64,000 nucleotides of DNA from Vibrio fortis (GTDB lineage: Bacteria > Pseudomonadota > Gammaproteobacteria > Enterobacterales > Vibrionaceae). Under the pieces are notes generated by a model. It was not told where the DNA came from, ran no database searches, and was given only the letters and a program-made list of their open reading frames with translations. Made by a program: the position numbers and the translations under genes. The DNA lies in the NCBI RefSeq assembly GCF_000695685.1, contig NZ_JFFR01000027.1, positions 702,985 to 766,984 on the forward strand, read 5' to 3'. Within the stretch, counting starts at the first letter, position 1. Every line of letters begins with the position of its first letter. Positions 8,796-18,236 of the stretch are shown piece by piece.

Positions 8796-10124
8796 TTACC
8801 CTAGCGCATACAGTTTTATTTCTAGGTCTGGCACTCGGCTGTCGACATGCAGTGCAATCGGCTCTCTTTTCGACTTAAGTTGTTGCCAGTATTCATGAGA
8901 GGTTTCAATCTCAAAGTAGGCCAAATCCACTTGAGCTTTTAATTCCGACGGAGCCACAGCTAACGGATTAATCGTCACGCCAGATTGACTGTTACGTACC
9001 AGCTCAGCAATCAAGCTGATACCACTCAATGTGCAAGCGCTCGGGAAGGTCGAGCTGAGCATAGACGCACCAATAGAAGACTTCACCGACAATACAAGTC
9101 TGCGACCATCCATTTGGTGCAGAGTTGGAATGGACAAACGCAGTAGACGACGCTTATCAAACAGATTCACGTCCCAATCAAACTCAGTCACCTTATCACT
9201 CTGTACCATAGAGAGCTGCTCACGAAGTGTTGAAAATAGAGGGCCAAAGGCGTGATGAAGGTTGTCTTTGTCTAGAACACGGTGATTGGCATTACCAATC
9301 GCGGGCGTAAAGCTATCAAGCTCAGACGAGAAACTAGTCAGTTTTTCATACAGCAGCTCTACGTTGCTATCTGGCTTAGATAGTAGAATTTGGATTTGTG
9401 GACTCCAACGGTTTAAGGTTTGTAGCCACATAAATTCGCGCATTAAGCTCAAGTCACTTTTGGTCTGCTCACCCACGCCGATGCGCTCCAATACGTTTTT
9501 CGCTCGCGCTTGCACTAAGATAAATAGCTCTTTTAAGCGCTCTTTCAACTGAGTTGACGCACCGTATTGAAGACAGCTCGGAATGAAGCCTCGGTCGAGA
9601 ACCACTTCCCCATCACCTCTTCTTTCAAGCACCTTAGCGATCGGAATCAGCACTAAACCATTAACGTCTTCACCTTCCACAACCAAACGGATATTGGGCT
9701 CCGCGAGCGTCGCTTTAATACCACTTTGCTCGGCATCACTTGCGTCAAACAAGTTATGCTCTGCGACGATATAGCGTCTAAGTTCTTCTTTTGGCCCGTA
9801 TTCGTTTTCACCCTCTACTGAGAGTGGCAATGCAAGGTAGATGCACTTGTCGATGGTGTTTTCGGGTACTTCGATCAGTAGCTCTCGAGTACAATCGAAT
9901 AGAGTGCCGTCTTGAAACACGCCACTGCATCTTACGACGCCAAGTTTACCTAACTTCAAGTAGTTGGATTCGATCTCTAGCGCTGATACGCCATAACTGC
10001 CACTGCCTGACGTCAATGCAACATACTTCTGAATATATTGCGTAATGTATCGTTCGGTTTGCTGAAAATGCTGAGGAGCGACAAACATCCCCTCTTTCCA
10101 AACCACTTTTCTTTGATGTTTCAA
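8796..10124 (-). CDS. tssK: T6SS baseplate subunit TssK (VasE)
   Basis: The 442-residue protein begins LKHQRKVVWKEGMFVAPQHFQQ, the signature start of TssK, the trimeric baseplate protein that links the wedge complex to TssM/TssL. The likely start is a TTG at 10124-10122, because GGAG at 10134-10131 is six bases upstream and conserved sequence begins at once. A longer frame from a TTG at 10172 would overlap tssJ by 38 bp with a non-conserved leader. It is 10 bp after tssJ and 4 bp before tssL. Confidence 0.93.
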   Translation of the reverse strand: MKHQRKVVWKEGMFVAPQHFQQTERYITQYIQKYVALTSGSGSYGVSALEIESNYLKLGKLGVVRCSGVFQDGTLFDCTRELLIEVPENTIDKCIYLALPLSVEGENEYGPKEELRRYIVAEHNLFDASDAEQSGIKATLAEPNIRLVVEGEDVNGLVLIPIAKVLERRGDGEVVLDRGFIPSCLQYGASTQLKERLKELFILVQARAKNVLERIGVGEQTKSDLSLMREFMWLQTLNRWSPQIQILLSKPDSNVELLYEKLTSFSSELDSFTPAIGNANHRVLDKDNLHHAFGPLFSTLREQLSMVQSDKVTEFDWDVNLFDKRRLLRLSIPTLHQMDGRRLVLSVKSSIGASMLSSTFPSACTLSGISLIAELVRNSQSGVTINPLAVAPSELKAQVDLAYFEIETSHEYWQQLKSKREPIALHVDSRVPDLEIKLYALG

Positions 10125-10134
10125 ATAGGTCTCC

Positions 10135-10641
10135 TTACCACCAAGAACTATCAACAGGCTGAGTAATCTCAATCTTTGTTTGTGAGATTCGAATAATTAT
10201 TGGGGTTTCATCGGGTTCTTCTACTAACGCCACTAAGCCTTTGCTCACTGCTACTTCATAGTCAGCAAATTCAGCAAACACCGCGATAGCTTTGGCTTCT
10301 TGCTGCACTTCTAGTACAAAAGAACGCTTCTCTTCGGGCAACACGGGCGCTAACACTTTAGTGTCGACAAGGGTTCCAGCTAACACCGTACTGTCCGATT
10401 CGTACAAGCTGATAAAATCCGCTTTTTCAAACGCGCCTGTTTCTTTTAATTGGTAAACTCTTACAACCAAAGGTCTTGCTATATCGTCTTCGAATGCATT
10501 GATATCATTCGTCGCTTCCATCTTGACGTTAACCGACATCGATGGCTGAAAAACACTCTCATTGCTTGAACTACAAGCCATGATCAAAAATGAACTCGCA
10601 ACGGTTGACAGGCAACGAACAAAAAACTGCTTTGTCTCCAT
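10135..10641 (-). CDS. tssJ: T6SS outer-membrane lipoprotein TssJ (VasD)
   Basis: The 168-residue protein has a lipoprotein signal peptide with lipobox FLIMAC and the acylated Cys at residue 23. A transthyretin-like TssJ domain follows, recognisable by MSVNVKMEATNDIN and RPLVVRVYQLKETGAFEKADF. It sits on the inner face of the outer membrane and binds the periplasmic end of TssM. The start ATG overlaps the upstream stop by one base (TAATG), indicating translational coupling to the FHA gene. Confidence 0.94.
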   Translation of the reverse strand: METKQFFVRCLSTVASSFLIMACSSSNESVFQPSMSVNVKMEATNDINAFEDDIARPLVVRVYQLKETGAFEKADFISLYESDSTVLAGTLVDTKVLAPVLPEEKRSFVLEVQQEAKAIAVFAEFADYEVAVSKGLVALVEEPDETPIIIRISQTKIEITQPVDSSWW

Positions 10642-11648
10642 TACTTGTCCCTTAACTCTTCTAAAAGCATCGCGGTAAAATTACGCTTGAACTCTCCGCG
10701 ATCTTGTTTGCGTGCGAACTGCTTCTTGTACAGTCCCCAGTATTTCTTCTCTTTACTGCCCCACCCAGATAGATAGTCATTAAACTCTGACTCTAGGTGC
10801 TGTGGATTGAAGTCTGCAAGGAACTTATCCAAAGTGGTTTCAATACAAGAGACCAAGCGTTCACGATCCACAGCTGCTGTTAAAGCTGACTGTTGATGCT
10901 CAACGATCTGATTAAGCCTCTCTATGCTTGAATCCAGTGCTTGAATTTGAGAGCCATTACTCAAAGTTACGCCCGTCTCTTGAGAGCTCATGTTTTGAGA
11001 ACTATAGCTTTGAGAACTGCGATTATGAGAACTCGGCTCGTCGGCCATGATGATGGGCTCACTACTCGATTTTTCATCAAGTGTAATATTGAGAAGATCG
11101 TCTTCTTCGAACGGGTCATAAGCATACACATCTTCGCCAGCGACATTGTCGGCACTGAACGAGCTCGCGGTGTCAATCGCCTCTTCAATTTCGTTGAAAG
11201 CCGTTGATTCAGCACCAAAGACAGTTGCTGCTGGCTCTTCAATCACTCCCGCAAAATCAAAAACGGGTTCATCAAGTGGCGTGTGAATCGGCTCTGATGT
11301 CTCAGGCTTGGCTTCTTTTGAGAAAAGCTCCTGCATATCACTCACTAACAGCAAGTAACCGCCTATTCGGATACTGTCACCGTCGCTGACCTTGGCCGAT
11401 TGACCAGCACCAAGAAAAACACCATTCACTTGCGCACCGTTCGCGCTGCGATCGATAACTTGAAAGCCTCCCTCTGAGTGAGGAAGCACTTCAATATGAA
11501 CACGAGAGAGCGTGCGACTCATGTCTGGTAGCTGAACCGTACATTCGTAAGAACGGCCAATAGTCCCACCACTACTTGGCAATGATATCTGTCGGCTAAC
11601 TACCTGCTCGTTTTCAGGTAGCTCGATCAACTGAAAACTTATATTCAT
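10641..11648 (-). CDS. tagH: T6SS-associated FHA-domain protein (TagH type)
   Basis: The 335-residue protein has an N-terminal FHA domain (about 1-105) with the expected GRSYECTVQLPD, SRVHIEV and DRSANGAQVNG motifs for phosphothreonine binding. A long acidic and serine-rich linker follows (about 110-235, with repeated SSQ-type units). The C-terminal segment ends in FKRNFTAMLLEELRDK, like the TagH tail. In other T6SSs FHA proteins are targets of the cognate Ser/Thr kinase and switch on assembly; the kinase at 3312-4178 is the natural partner. AAGGGAAA precedes the ATG. Confidence 0.88.
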   Translation of the reverse strand: MNISFQLIELPENEQVVSRQISLPSSGGTIGRSYECTVQLPDMSRTLSRVHIEVLPHSEGGFQVIDRSANGAQVNGVFLGAGQSAKVSDGDSIRIGGYLLLVSDMQELFSKEAKPETSEPIHTPLDEPVFDFAGVIEEPAATVFGAESTAFNEIEEAIDTASSFSADNVAGEDVYAYDPFEEDDLLNITLDEKSSSEPIIMADEPSSHNRSSQSYSSQNMSSQETGVTLSNGSQIQALDSSIERLNQIVEHQQSALTAAVDRERLVSCIETTLDKFLADFNPQHLESEFNDYLSGWGSKEKKYWGLYKKQFARKQDRGEFKRNFTAMLLEELRDK

Positions 11649-11668
11649 GGCTTTCCCTTACCCTTACT

Positions 11669-12433
11669 TCAATAACACTTACGTAAAGAACGATTAAATC
11701 TGTCCAAGAATCCTGGGGACTCACGCAAGAAGTCATTAGAAAAGTGAACCATTAGATCTTGTTTTTTGATCCTTACTTTTTGAAAGTAATCGACCGGTAT
11801 ACCTGCTTTCTTCAGTGAATCTTCAAAAACAAGTTCATATTCATAAGCGACGTCCAAGTCGCCTTTCCATAACATTTGGAGTAGTGAATCTGCATCACGT
11901 GGTTTACGGATCACGTTGTAGCCATCACGCTTTAAAGATAACCATTTGTTTGTATTAAACTTAGCACCAAATCGCAGACTAAACTTGGTTGTTTCATCAT
12001 TTATGTCGGCATAGATGTTTGGCGCGATAAACCACGCCAAGTATTCCGATACAAGAGGCTCCGATGCAGTCGCGTATTTCGCACGTCGGCTGTTCGCTGA
12101 ACCAGAGAAGAAACCGTGCATTTCTCCAGTTTCCACCATCAGCTGAGCCTTATCCCAACGCATTACTCTAATTTCGTACGGCTGTCCCATACGGCGCAAC
12201 GCACACTTTACTCGGTCAACGGCAACGCCACCTATCTCACCGTTTTCATCCACGGTTTGATAGGGCGTCCATATCTGTGTTGCCAGCGTCAAGCGTTCAA
12301 TAGCTTGAGCACTGGTTGCGACACTTACAGTAGCAATGATCATTGCCGCATTGAGCGCCGCAGCCTTAAGTGTTCTAGGCAACAAAAAGGTGTTTCTACT
12401 AATACTGCTCACCTTTGAGATATCCTTCTCCAT
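11669..12433 (-). CDS. Periplasmic solute-binding protein (family 3-like) inside the T6SS operon
   Basis: The 254-residue protein has a signal peptide ending near ATSAQA (about residue 43). A family-3 binding-protein fold follows: LATQIWTPYQTVDENGEIGGVAVDRVKCAL, GFFSGSANSRRAKYA and LWKGDLDVAYEYELVFEDS. Such proteins usually bind amino acids or act as sensor lobes, but no ABC permease or ATPase lies nearby. The ATG overlaps the tssH stop by one base and the FHA gene follows after 20 bp, so it is co-expressed with the secretion genes. A role in sensing or in the periplasmic assembly of the machine is inference. The C-terminus ends RKCY. Confidence 0.82.
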   Translation of the reverse strand: MEKDISKVSSISRNTFLLPRTLKAAALNAAMIIATVSVATSAQAIERLTLATQIWTPYQTVDENGEIGGVAVDRVKCALRRMGQPYEIRVMRWDKAQLMVETGEMHGFFSGSANSRRAKYATASEPLVSEYLAWFIAPNIYADINDETTKFSLRFGAKFNTNKWLSLKRDGYNVIRKPRDADSLLQMLWKGDLDVAYEYELVFEDSLKKAGIPVDYFQKVRIKKQDLMVHFSNDFLRESPGFLDRFNRSLRKCY

Positions 12434-15051
12434 TAAGTGATGTTAACCACTAATTCACCAGTCACAGGATCCGTTGTCACCGCGACTTGATTGATACTCT
12501 GCCCTTCACTCAGTCTGTGAATACAGTCAATCGCTAATTGTGGCATCAGAGAACGGTTGATGATTTGCTCAACTGCACGACCACCAGTTGTCGGGTCTGT
12601 ATTGCGACTCACCACAAAATCGACAAACTTCTCATCCCATTCAAAGGTCGCTTTGTATTTCTCGTCCAAGCGCTTGGCGATGCGATTTAGGCTGATCTCA
12701 GTGATCTGGCTAAGCTCATCACGATTCAACGGGTAGTAAGGCACGATAGTGGTTCGCCCTAAGAACGCTGGTTTGAAGTACTGCTGCAGTGCAGGGCGAA
12801 TCTCTTCCAACAGTTCTTCGTTAGCCAAACGATCTTCATGCTCTTCACAGATGTCCACGATGGCTTGATCGGCTGCGTTCGAGGTCATGATGATAATAGT
12901 GTTCTTAAAGTCCACGGTACGACCTTCACTGTCCTTAATGTGGCCCTTATCAAAGATCTGATAGAACAGGTCATGAACGCCAGGGTGTGCTTTCTCCATC
13001 TCATCAAGAAGCAGCACAGAGTATGGGTTACGACGAATTGCTTCAGTTAATACACCACCTTCCCCAAAACCTACATAACCTGCTGGAGAACCCAATAGCA
13101 TCGAAATCTTGTGCTCTTCTTTAAACTCGGTCATGTTGATAATGGTCAGGTTGTCACCGCCACCAAACACTTCATCAGCAAGTGCCATTGCGGTTTCGGT
13201 TTTACCCACACCACTTGGACCACACATCAAGAACACGCCAACCGGCTTGCGGCTGTCTGTTAAACCTGCACGTGAGATTTGAATGCTCTTAGCAAGCTCA
13301 CTGATCGCTACATCTTGACCGATTACACGCTTATGCAGGGCTTTATCAAGAGACAGCAGTTGAGCTACCTCTTCTTGCACCATATTACCCGCTGGGATAC
13401 CCGTCCAGTTTTCAATCACCGTTGCAATCACTTGGTCATCCACCACAGGGAACACCAGTGGATGCTCACCTTGGATCTGCTTTAGTTCGCCTATCGCGGT
13501 ATTAAGTCGTGCTTGGCTCTCAGTATCTACATTGTCTTCAAGTCGGCTGCTTTCAATCGTTTCGCATAATGCAGTAATACTCGTTACTAATTCGCGCTCT
13601 TTTTCCCACTGTTCATTTAGCGCATTCAGCTCGCTTTTCTGCTGATCGATTTTTTGATTAAGTGCTTCATGGTCAACGGCTTTATCGATAAACACCGCGC
13701 CTTCTGCTTCTAGGGCAGAGCGTTCACTTTCAAGGTAGCTGATATTCTGCTCTAGGCTCTCAATACATTCCGGTTTTGCGCCTTGAGTCAATGCGATACG
13801 AGCACATGCTGTATCTAACAGGCTAATCGCCTTATCCGGTAGCTGACGAGATGGCAGGTAACGAATCGACAAGCTAACCGCGGCTTCAATCGCATCTTCT
13901 AAAATAAACACGCCATGGTGGGCACGCAGAGCTTCACCAACACCACGCAGTATCTGTTTTGCATCTTCTGCACTTGGCTCTTCAACACTAATGACTTGGA
14001 AGCGACGTGTTAATGCTGGATCTTTCTCAAAGTACTTCTTGTACTCAGCCCATGTCGTCGCAGCAATCGAGCGGAATTCACCACGCGCTAAGGCTGGTTT
14101 AAGCAGGTTAGCAGCATCGTTTTGACCTGCTGCACCACCGGCACCAATTAGCGTGTGTGCTTCGTCAATGAATACGATGATCGGTGTCGGTGAGCTTTTC
14201 ACTTCGTTGATCACATCTTTCAGGCGGTTCTCAAATTCACCTTTTATGCTCGCACCTGCCTGTAGCAAGCCAAGATCAAGCGTATGAATCTCAACGCCTT
14301 GAATCGCTGGCGGCACTTCACCTTTAACGATGCTATGAGCCAAACCTTCTACGACCGCAGTTTTACCCACGCCCGGTTCACCCACCAAAATCGGGTTGTT
14401 CTGACGCTTACGACATAAGATATCTATCGCCATACGAACTTCGCTGTTACGACCTAATACAGGATCAAGATCGCCATCTCTTGCTTGCTGCGTTAAGTTC
14501 ACGGTGTATTTTTCTAGAGCACCGCCAGCAACTGCACCTGCCGTGCTTTCTGATGCGGTTGCGCCAGATGAAGCGGGTTGGGTTTTCACATTCTTGATGG
14601 AACTGATTTGAGCGTTCAACGCCTCTGTAGATAGAGTTTGAAGTGCAGCCAAAGAAAACTTCTTCATTCCTAAGTTATCAGTCTGAGTCAGGGCTTGAAG
14701 TAAATGAAGACTGGTGACTTCCTGATGACCGTAGTTAACAGAGGCAAGCATCCAAGCACTTTCCATCAACTCGCTGATTGCTAGGCTAATCGTAGGCTGT
14801 CCAGTTGCGCCTGTAGAGAGTCGATTAATACGCTGTGTAAGTTCGCTGAGCACGACACTAGGATCGATATTTTGCTTGCTCAAGCAGCCGATGAGGTTTT
14901 GTTCCTTCATCGCGATGAGTTGAACCAACCAATGCTCTATCTCAATGGCAGTGACTGTTTGTGCCATTGCAGCTCCTGCTGCTTCCTCTAACGCTGACTT
15001 AAGCTGAACATCTAGCTTTGAAACGAGGTTCCCTAGTTTTATTTGTGACAT
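12433..15051 (-). CDS. tssH: T6SS sheath-disassembly ATPase TssH (ClpV)
   Basis: The protein of about 872 residues is a two-ring AAA+ ATPase. It has an N-terminal Clp-N domain (about 1-160), Walker A GEPGVGKT near 225 with Walker B VFIDEAHT, a middle coiled-coil region (about 400-530), and a second ATPase ring with GPSGVGKTETA and LLLDEMEKAH. ClpV-type enzymes strip contracted TssB/TssC sheath for re-use. The ATG at 15051 overlaps the tssG stop (TGATG) with GGAGAG just upstream; an in-frame TTG one codon earlier is the only close alternative. Confidence 0.96.
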   Translation of the reverse strand: MSQIKLGNLVSKLDVQLKSALEEAAGAAMAQTVTAIEIEHWLVQLIAMKEQNLIGCLSKQNIDPSVVLSELTQRINRLSTGATGQPTISLAISELMESAWMLASVNYGHQEVTSLHLLQALTQTDNLGMKKFSLAALQTLSTEALNAQISSIKNVKTQPASSGATASESTAGAVAGGALEKYTVNLTQQARDGDLDPVLGRNSEVRMAIDILCRKRQNNPILVGEPGVGKTAVVEGLAHSIVKGEVPPAIQGVEIHTLDLGLLQAGASIKGEFENRLKDVINEVKSSPTPIIVFIDEAHTLIGAGGAAGQNDAANLLKPALARGEFRSIAATTWAEYKKYFEKDPALTRRFQVISVEEPSAEDAKQILRGVGEALRAHHGVFILEDAIEAAVSLSIRYLPSRQLPDKAISLLDTACARIALTQGAKPECIESLEQNISYLESERSALEAEGAVFIDKAVDHEALNQKIDQQKSELNALNEQWEKERELVTSITALCETIESSRLEDNVDTESQARLNTAIGELKQIQGEHPLVFPVVDDQVIATVIENWTGIPAGNMVQEEVAQLLSLDKALHKRVIGQDVAISELAKSIQISRAGLTDSRKPVGVFLMCGPSGVGKTETAMALADEVFGGGDNLTIINMTEFKEEHKISMLLGSPAGYVGFGEGGVLTEAIRRNPYSVLLLDEMEKAHPGVHDLFYQIFDKGHIKDSEGRTVDFKNTIIIMTSNAADQAIVDICEEHEDRLANEELLEEIRPALQQYFKPAFLGRTTIVPYYPLNRDELSQITEISLNRIAKRLDEKYKATFEWDEKFVDFVVSRNTDPTTGGRAVEQIINRSLMPQLAIDCIHRLSEGQSINQVAVTTDPVTGELVVNIT

Positions 15052-16052
15052 CAAACTCTCTCCTGTTGAATTAAGATCTTACGAAATTCCGATTTTCGTT
15101 TATGAGGCACAAGGCAGTTAGCCTCTCCAAGTCTCAGGCCACTCTTTTGACTTGAGAGCATTGGCTCATCGATGTACTCACGTTTCACATACATATAAAG
15201 TCGAATATCGAGACTCTCGCGCAAATAGGCTTGTACTAATGATTTCATCGAGGACGCAAAGTGTGAGTTATTCAATAACCCTAAATACTCACTGCGCGTT
15301 TTAGGTGTAATGTTAATTTCCAATGCTTTGAAGGTTTGAGTTCCTGTTGAACCCAACCAAAAGCCTTGGCCCAATTTCTGATTTTGACCTTGCTGGTTAC
15401 CAAGTTTGGTTTGGTATTTAGTATTGATTCGATAGAACGACGCTGGCGCTACAACTGGGTTCACCGTTAAGGAGAAGTAGTTACTTAATAAACGTTTTAG
15501 CCCGTTGAGGTTTCTGCTTTTGTTACCCAATGCCATGCCATGACGCAACATACTCGGGTCAGATTTTTCGCGATTTGCATTCGGAAGAGCAAACATGCAT
15601 GCCAGTGCCGCTTGTTGAGATAAGCGCCCCACTACATTGCCCGCTTGCACGTCACGCTCCTGTTTTAGCAGCATGTTGCGGTTGGTTTCGACATGCAACT
15701 TAAGCTCTAGATAACGCTGATTAAACACATCAATGAATTTTTGCAGCGCATAGTCATCTTGGTGCAAGCTGTTAAGGAGCTCAGCATACATATAGTCAGG
15801 AATGACCCCTTTTGACCCAGACAGCGCCTCAAGGCCAAGCTTAATCTTTAGTGTATTGTCGCTACGGCGAATACGCGTCACTTCACTCGCATCACCATAT
15901 GGCATAACCTCTGGCGACAGCTCTAGATTCGCTTGGCTGCCCATAGCTCTCAGAAGACGTATCACTTGTACAAAATCAAACGTGTGAGGTTGGCTTAGCA
16001 ACCGAGTTTTGACGTTGTCGGCATCTTGTTGAGTCATCTGAGTTATAGACAT
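15051..16052 (-). CDS. tssG: T6SS baseplate subunit TssG (VasB)
   Basis: The 333-residue protein matches TssG, a wedge component of the baseplate. It has the early QPHTFDFVQVIRLLRAMG motif, and later HGMALGNKSRNLNGLKRLLSNYF and GFWLGSTGTQTFKALEI. It works with TssF, TssE and TssK under the inner membrane. The start ATG lies inside the tssF 3' end (10-bp overlap) and the stop overlaps the tssH start by one base, so it is embedded in a coupled block. Confidence 0.93.
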   Translation of the reverse strand: MSITQMTQQDADNVKTRLLSQPHTFDFVQVIRLLRAMGSQANLELSPEVMPYGDASEVTRIRRSDNTLKIKLGLEALSGSKGVIPDYMYAELLNSLHQDDYALQKFIDVFNQRYLELKLHVETNRNMLLKQERDVQAGNVVGRLSQQAALACMFALPNANREKSDPSMLRHGMALGNKSRNLNGLKRLLSNYFSLTVNPVVAPASFYRINTKYQTKLGNQQGQNQKLGQGFWLGSTGTQTFKALEINITPKTRSEYLGLLNNSHFASSMKSLVQAYLRESLDIRLYMYVKREYIDEPMLSSQKSGLRLGEANCLVPHKRKSEFRKILIQQERV

Positions 16053-17815
16053 AGCTGGCTCCCATGAGTTTTAGGGAACTGCACGCCCGGATTGTCACTA
16101 CCAAAGCGCTCTACCGAGACCTGAATAAAACGGTCAAAACTGCAATATTGCGAAAACACTGAGTTAAGAACTTGAGAAAATACTGAAAAGTCCGCACCTA
16201 GAATTTCATCGTCGACAACGACTTCAATTTCGGTTCCGGAAGCAAAAATACTGTGCCCTGCAATAGTAATTGGAGCTACGAGGTGGCGATAGGACACCTT
16301 TTTAATTGCGTAGGCTTGTGGGCATTGCACGGAATTACACGTTAAGCGCAGCGTATCCTGAAGCGCGACCGTTGGGTCATCTGTTTGAACCAAGCTAGCG
16401 AAGTTGGCATTCAACATAGCCAAGAAACGCCATGTTAGTTGATTATCCAGCGATGGATACTGAGGTGCGGTCGGTGTTTTCAAAATGGAAAACTCGCCCG
16501 GTAAATCGACCGCAGCAAGAGAATTCGCTTGCGTCCCAGATGGAATCAGACACGGGGCTCTACCATTGCAAACCAGCAGCTGAGTGGCTAAAACCACGGC
16601 CTCTTGCTCGGCAGGCAACTGCGCATAGCTCACGGATAAATTCATACAGCGTCGACCTTTATGGTCCCAATGCTGGCTACTTTGCCATTGCGGCGCATCG
16701 GTATCAGACCAATAACCACTGGCGTAGATCGGCGATAACGGCACCTCGCCCGTCGACATCACTTCACACACCGACTCAACCGAAACTACGGTGAAATGGT
16801 CTTGTTGCTGTGCATCAGCGATCACCGGAATCGATAGCTTTGAAAAATCGTAGCGCATTGGCTCGCCACGTTTACTGAACAGGTTCACTGCAGGTGCTGT
16901 GTTCAACAAGAATACGTTTCGTGAAAACAGGCTAAGGTACTCAACGGGTAGTTGCTTGATGAAGAAAGTGAGCTGAACTTTGTCAGTATCAAACTGGCCA
17001 AGCTCTTCACCGAGATCTTCAATACGCATATATGCCGCTTTGTCTGGGTAAGCGAAATAGTCTCGCAAGATATCAAAACCGCTCAGATGGCCATCGTAAG
17101 TAGGTAGCCAGATAAAATCGGGGTCAGTAATGCGACTGCGTAACTTACTTGGATCGACGATAACCTGCTGTTCACCGCTGGTAATCGAAATTGCTTCGGT
17201 ATTCAGTAACAGAAGGTCAATCAAGCCACGTGAACTACTCTCAAACCCTCTCACATAAAAATCGAACGAGCCGATGTCCATTTGTGAGAAAAATAGCTCT
17301 GGGTCATTACTTGAAAGCTCAACTTGAATCGCCGAATCTGAACGTCGCAGTGTTGGCGGCGTTGGAAAGTTGAAAGGAGCCGTTGTTGCTGAGATATCCG
17401 CGATGTGGAAAGGCTCAATGACCATTTCATCCACCAGCGTGAAGATCGATTCAACTTCATCATGCACAACCGAGAGTTCTGAACCTTTATTCAGAACAAC
17501 CTTCGTTGTCGCTTCCTCAGCTTCAACGTCGAGATAGAATGGGGTATAGCTTGGAATGATTTGCAGATAGCCCGGATAAACAATATTAATCAAGTCTTGT
17601 AAGATTTCAGGAAACTGCTCATCAAGGCGTTTCTCTGTTTTTGCATTGAGTAATGCAGCCGCTTCAATCAAGCGGCTAATATTCGGATCTTCTTGATCAT
17701 GTTGATTAAGGCGCATTGAGCCAGCGTGTTGTGGAAAATCACGTCCATAATCACTGAGAGCTGAGCGTATACTCGCCAACTCACGCTCAAAATAACTTAG
17801 CATTTGGTCAGACAA
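16043..17815 (-). CDS. tssF: T6SS baseplate subunit TssF (VasA)
   Basis: The 590-residue protein starts with the TssF signature (MLSYFERELASIRSALSDYG, DFPQHAGSMRL, DPNISRLIEAAALLNAKTEKRLDEQFPE). It ends near the conserved DRFIQVSVERFG. TssF and TssG form the baseplate wedge with TssE and TssK. The start used is TTG at 17815, giving SDQ before the conserved core and an 8-bp overlap with tssE. An ATG four codons downstream is the alternative; the choice is uncertain. Confidence 0.93.
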   Translation of the reverse strand: MSDQMLSYFERELASIRSALSDYGRDFPQHAGSMRLNQHDQEDPNISRLIEAAALLNAKTEKRLDEQFPEILQDLINIVYPGYLQIIPSYTPFYLDVEAEEATTKVVLNKGSELSVVHDEVESIFTLVDEMVIEPFHIADISATTAPFNFPTPPTLRRSDSAIQVELSSNDPELFFSQMDIGSFDFYVRGFESSSRGLIDLLLLNTEAISITSGEQQVIVDPSKLRSRITDPDFIWLPTYDGHLSGFDILRDYFAYPDKAAYMRIEDLGEELGQFDTDKVQLTFFIKQLPVEYLSLFSRNVFLLNTAPAVNLFSKRGEPMRYDFSKLSIPVIADAQQQDHFTVVSVESVCEVMSTGEVPLSPIYASGYWSDTDAPQWQSSQHWDHKGRRCMNLSVSYAQLPAEQEAVVLATQLLVCNGRAPCLIPSGTQANSLAAVDLPGEFSILKTPTAPQYPSLDNQLTWRFLAMLNANFASLVQTDDPTVALQDTLRLTCNSVQCPQAYAIKKVSYRHLVAPITIAGHSIFASGTEIEVVVDDEILGADFSVFSQVLNSVFSQYCSFDRFIQVSVERFGSDNPGVQFPKTHGSQLCL

Positions 17816-18236
17816 CTTCCTGTCCCTCCATGGTCGCCTGTTGATTCGATAGACTTAAATTCGAATCAAACAGGAATACGTGCTCTCCTGCTGAGGTATT
17901 GACCTTAGCCATGATGGAAAAACAGATCGCGTTCTTGGTTTGATCGCCCTCTTGGACGAATACGCTCACTTCCGATAATCGCGGTTCAAACGACTGAATT
18001 AAGCGTTCTAATGCTCTTGAGAATTGATCTTTCTCGATTTGACTGCTTTGACTTTGTGAATTGTCCAAGCCAAAACAATAGATGGACTTTTGCGTTTCTG
18101 AATAGACGCTCGGAATCAAACGCATTGGCGCTTCCGAGTTGAGTAACGTCGTTAGTTGATAGTGAATAGATTCAAGCAGATCATCTCGATCCGAGGTGGT
18201 ATTGCTTTTCTTAACAAAGGTTTTCCAGAAACTCAT
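17808..18236 (-). CDS. tssE: T6SS baseplate subunit TssE (gp25-like)
   Basis: The 142-residue protein has the size and content of the gp25/TssE family: an N-terminal segment leading into LLESIHYQLTTLLNSEA, a middle RALERLIQSFEPRLSEVSV motif, and a beta-rich end. TssE is the baseplate protein from which sheath polymerisation starts. The gene overlaps the stop of the TssC paralogue by 4 bp and the tssF start by 8 bp. Confidence 0.9.
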   Translation of the reverse strand: MSFWKTFVKKSNTTSDRDDLLESIHYQLTTLLNSEAPMRLIPSVYSETQKSIYCFGLDNSQSQSSQIEKDQFSRALERLIQSFEPRLSEVSVFVQEGDQTKNAICFSIMAKVNTSAGEHVFLFDSNLSLSNQQATMEGQEVV

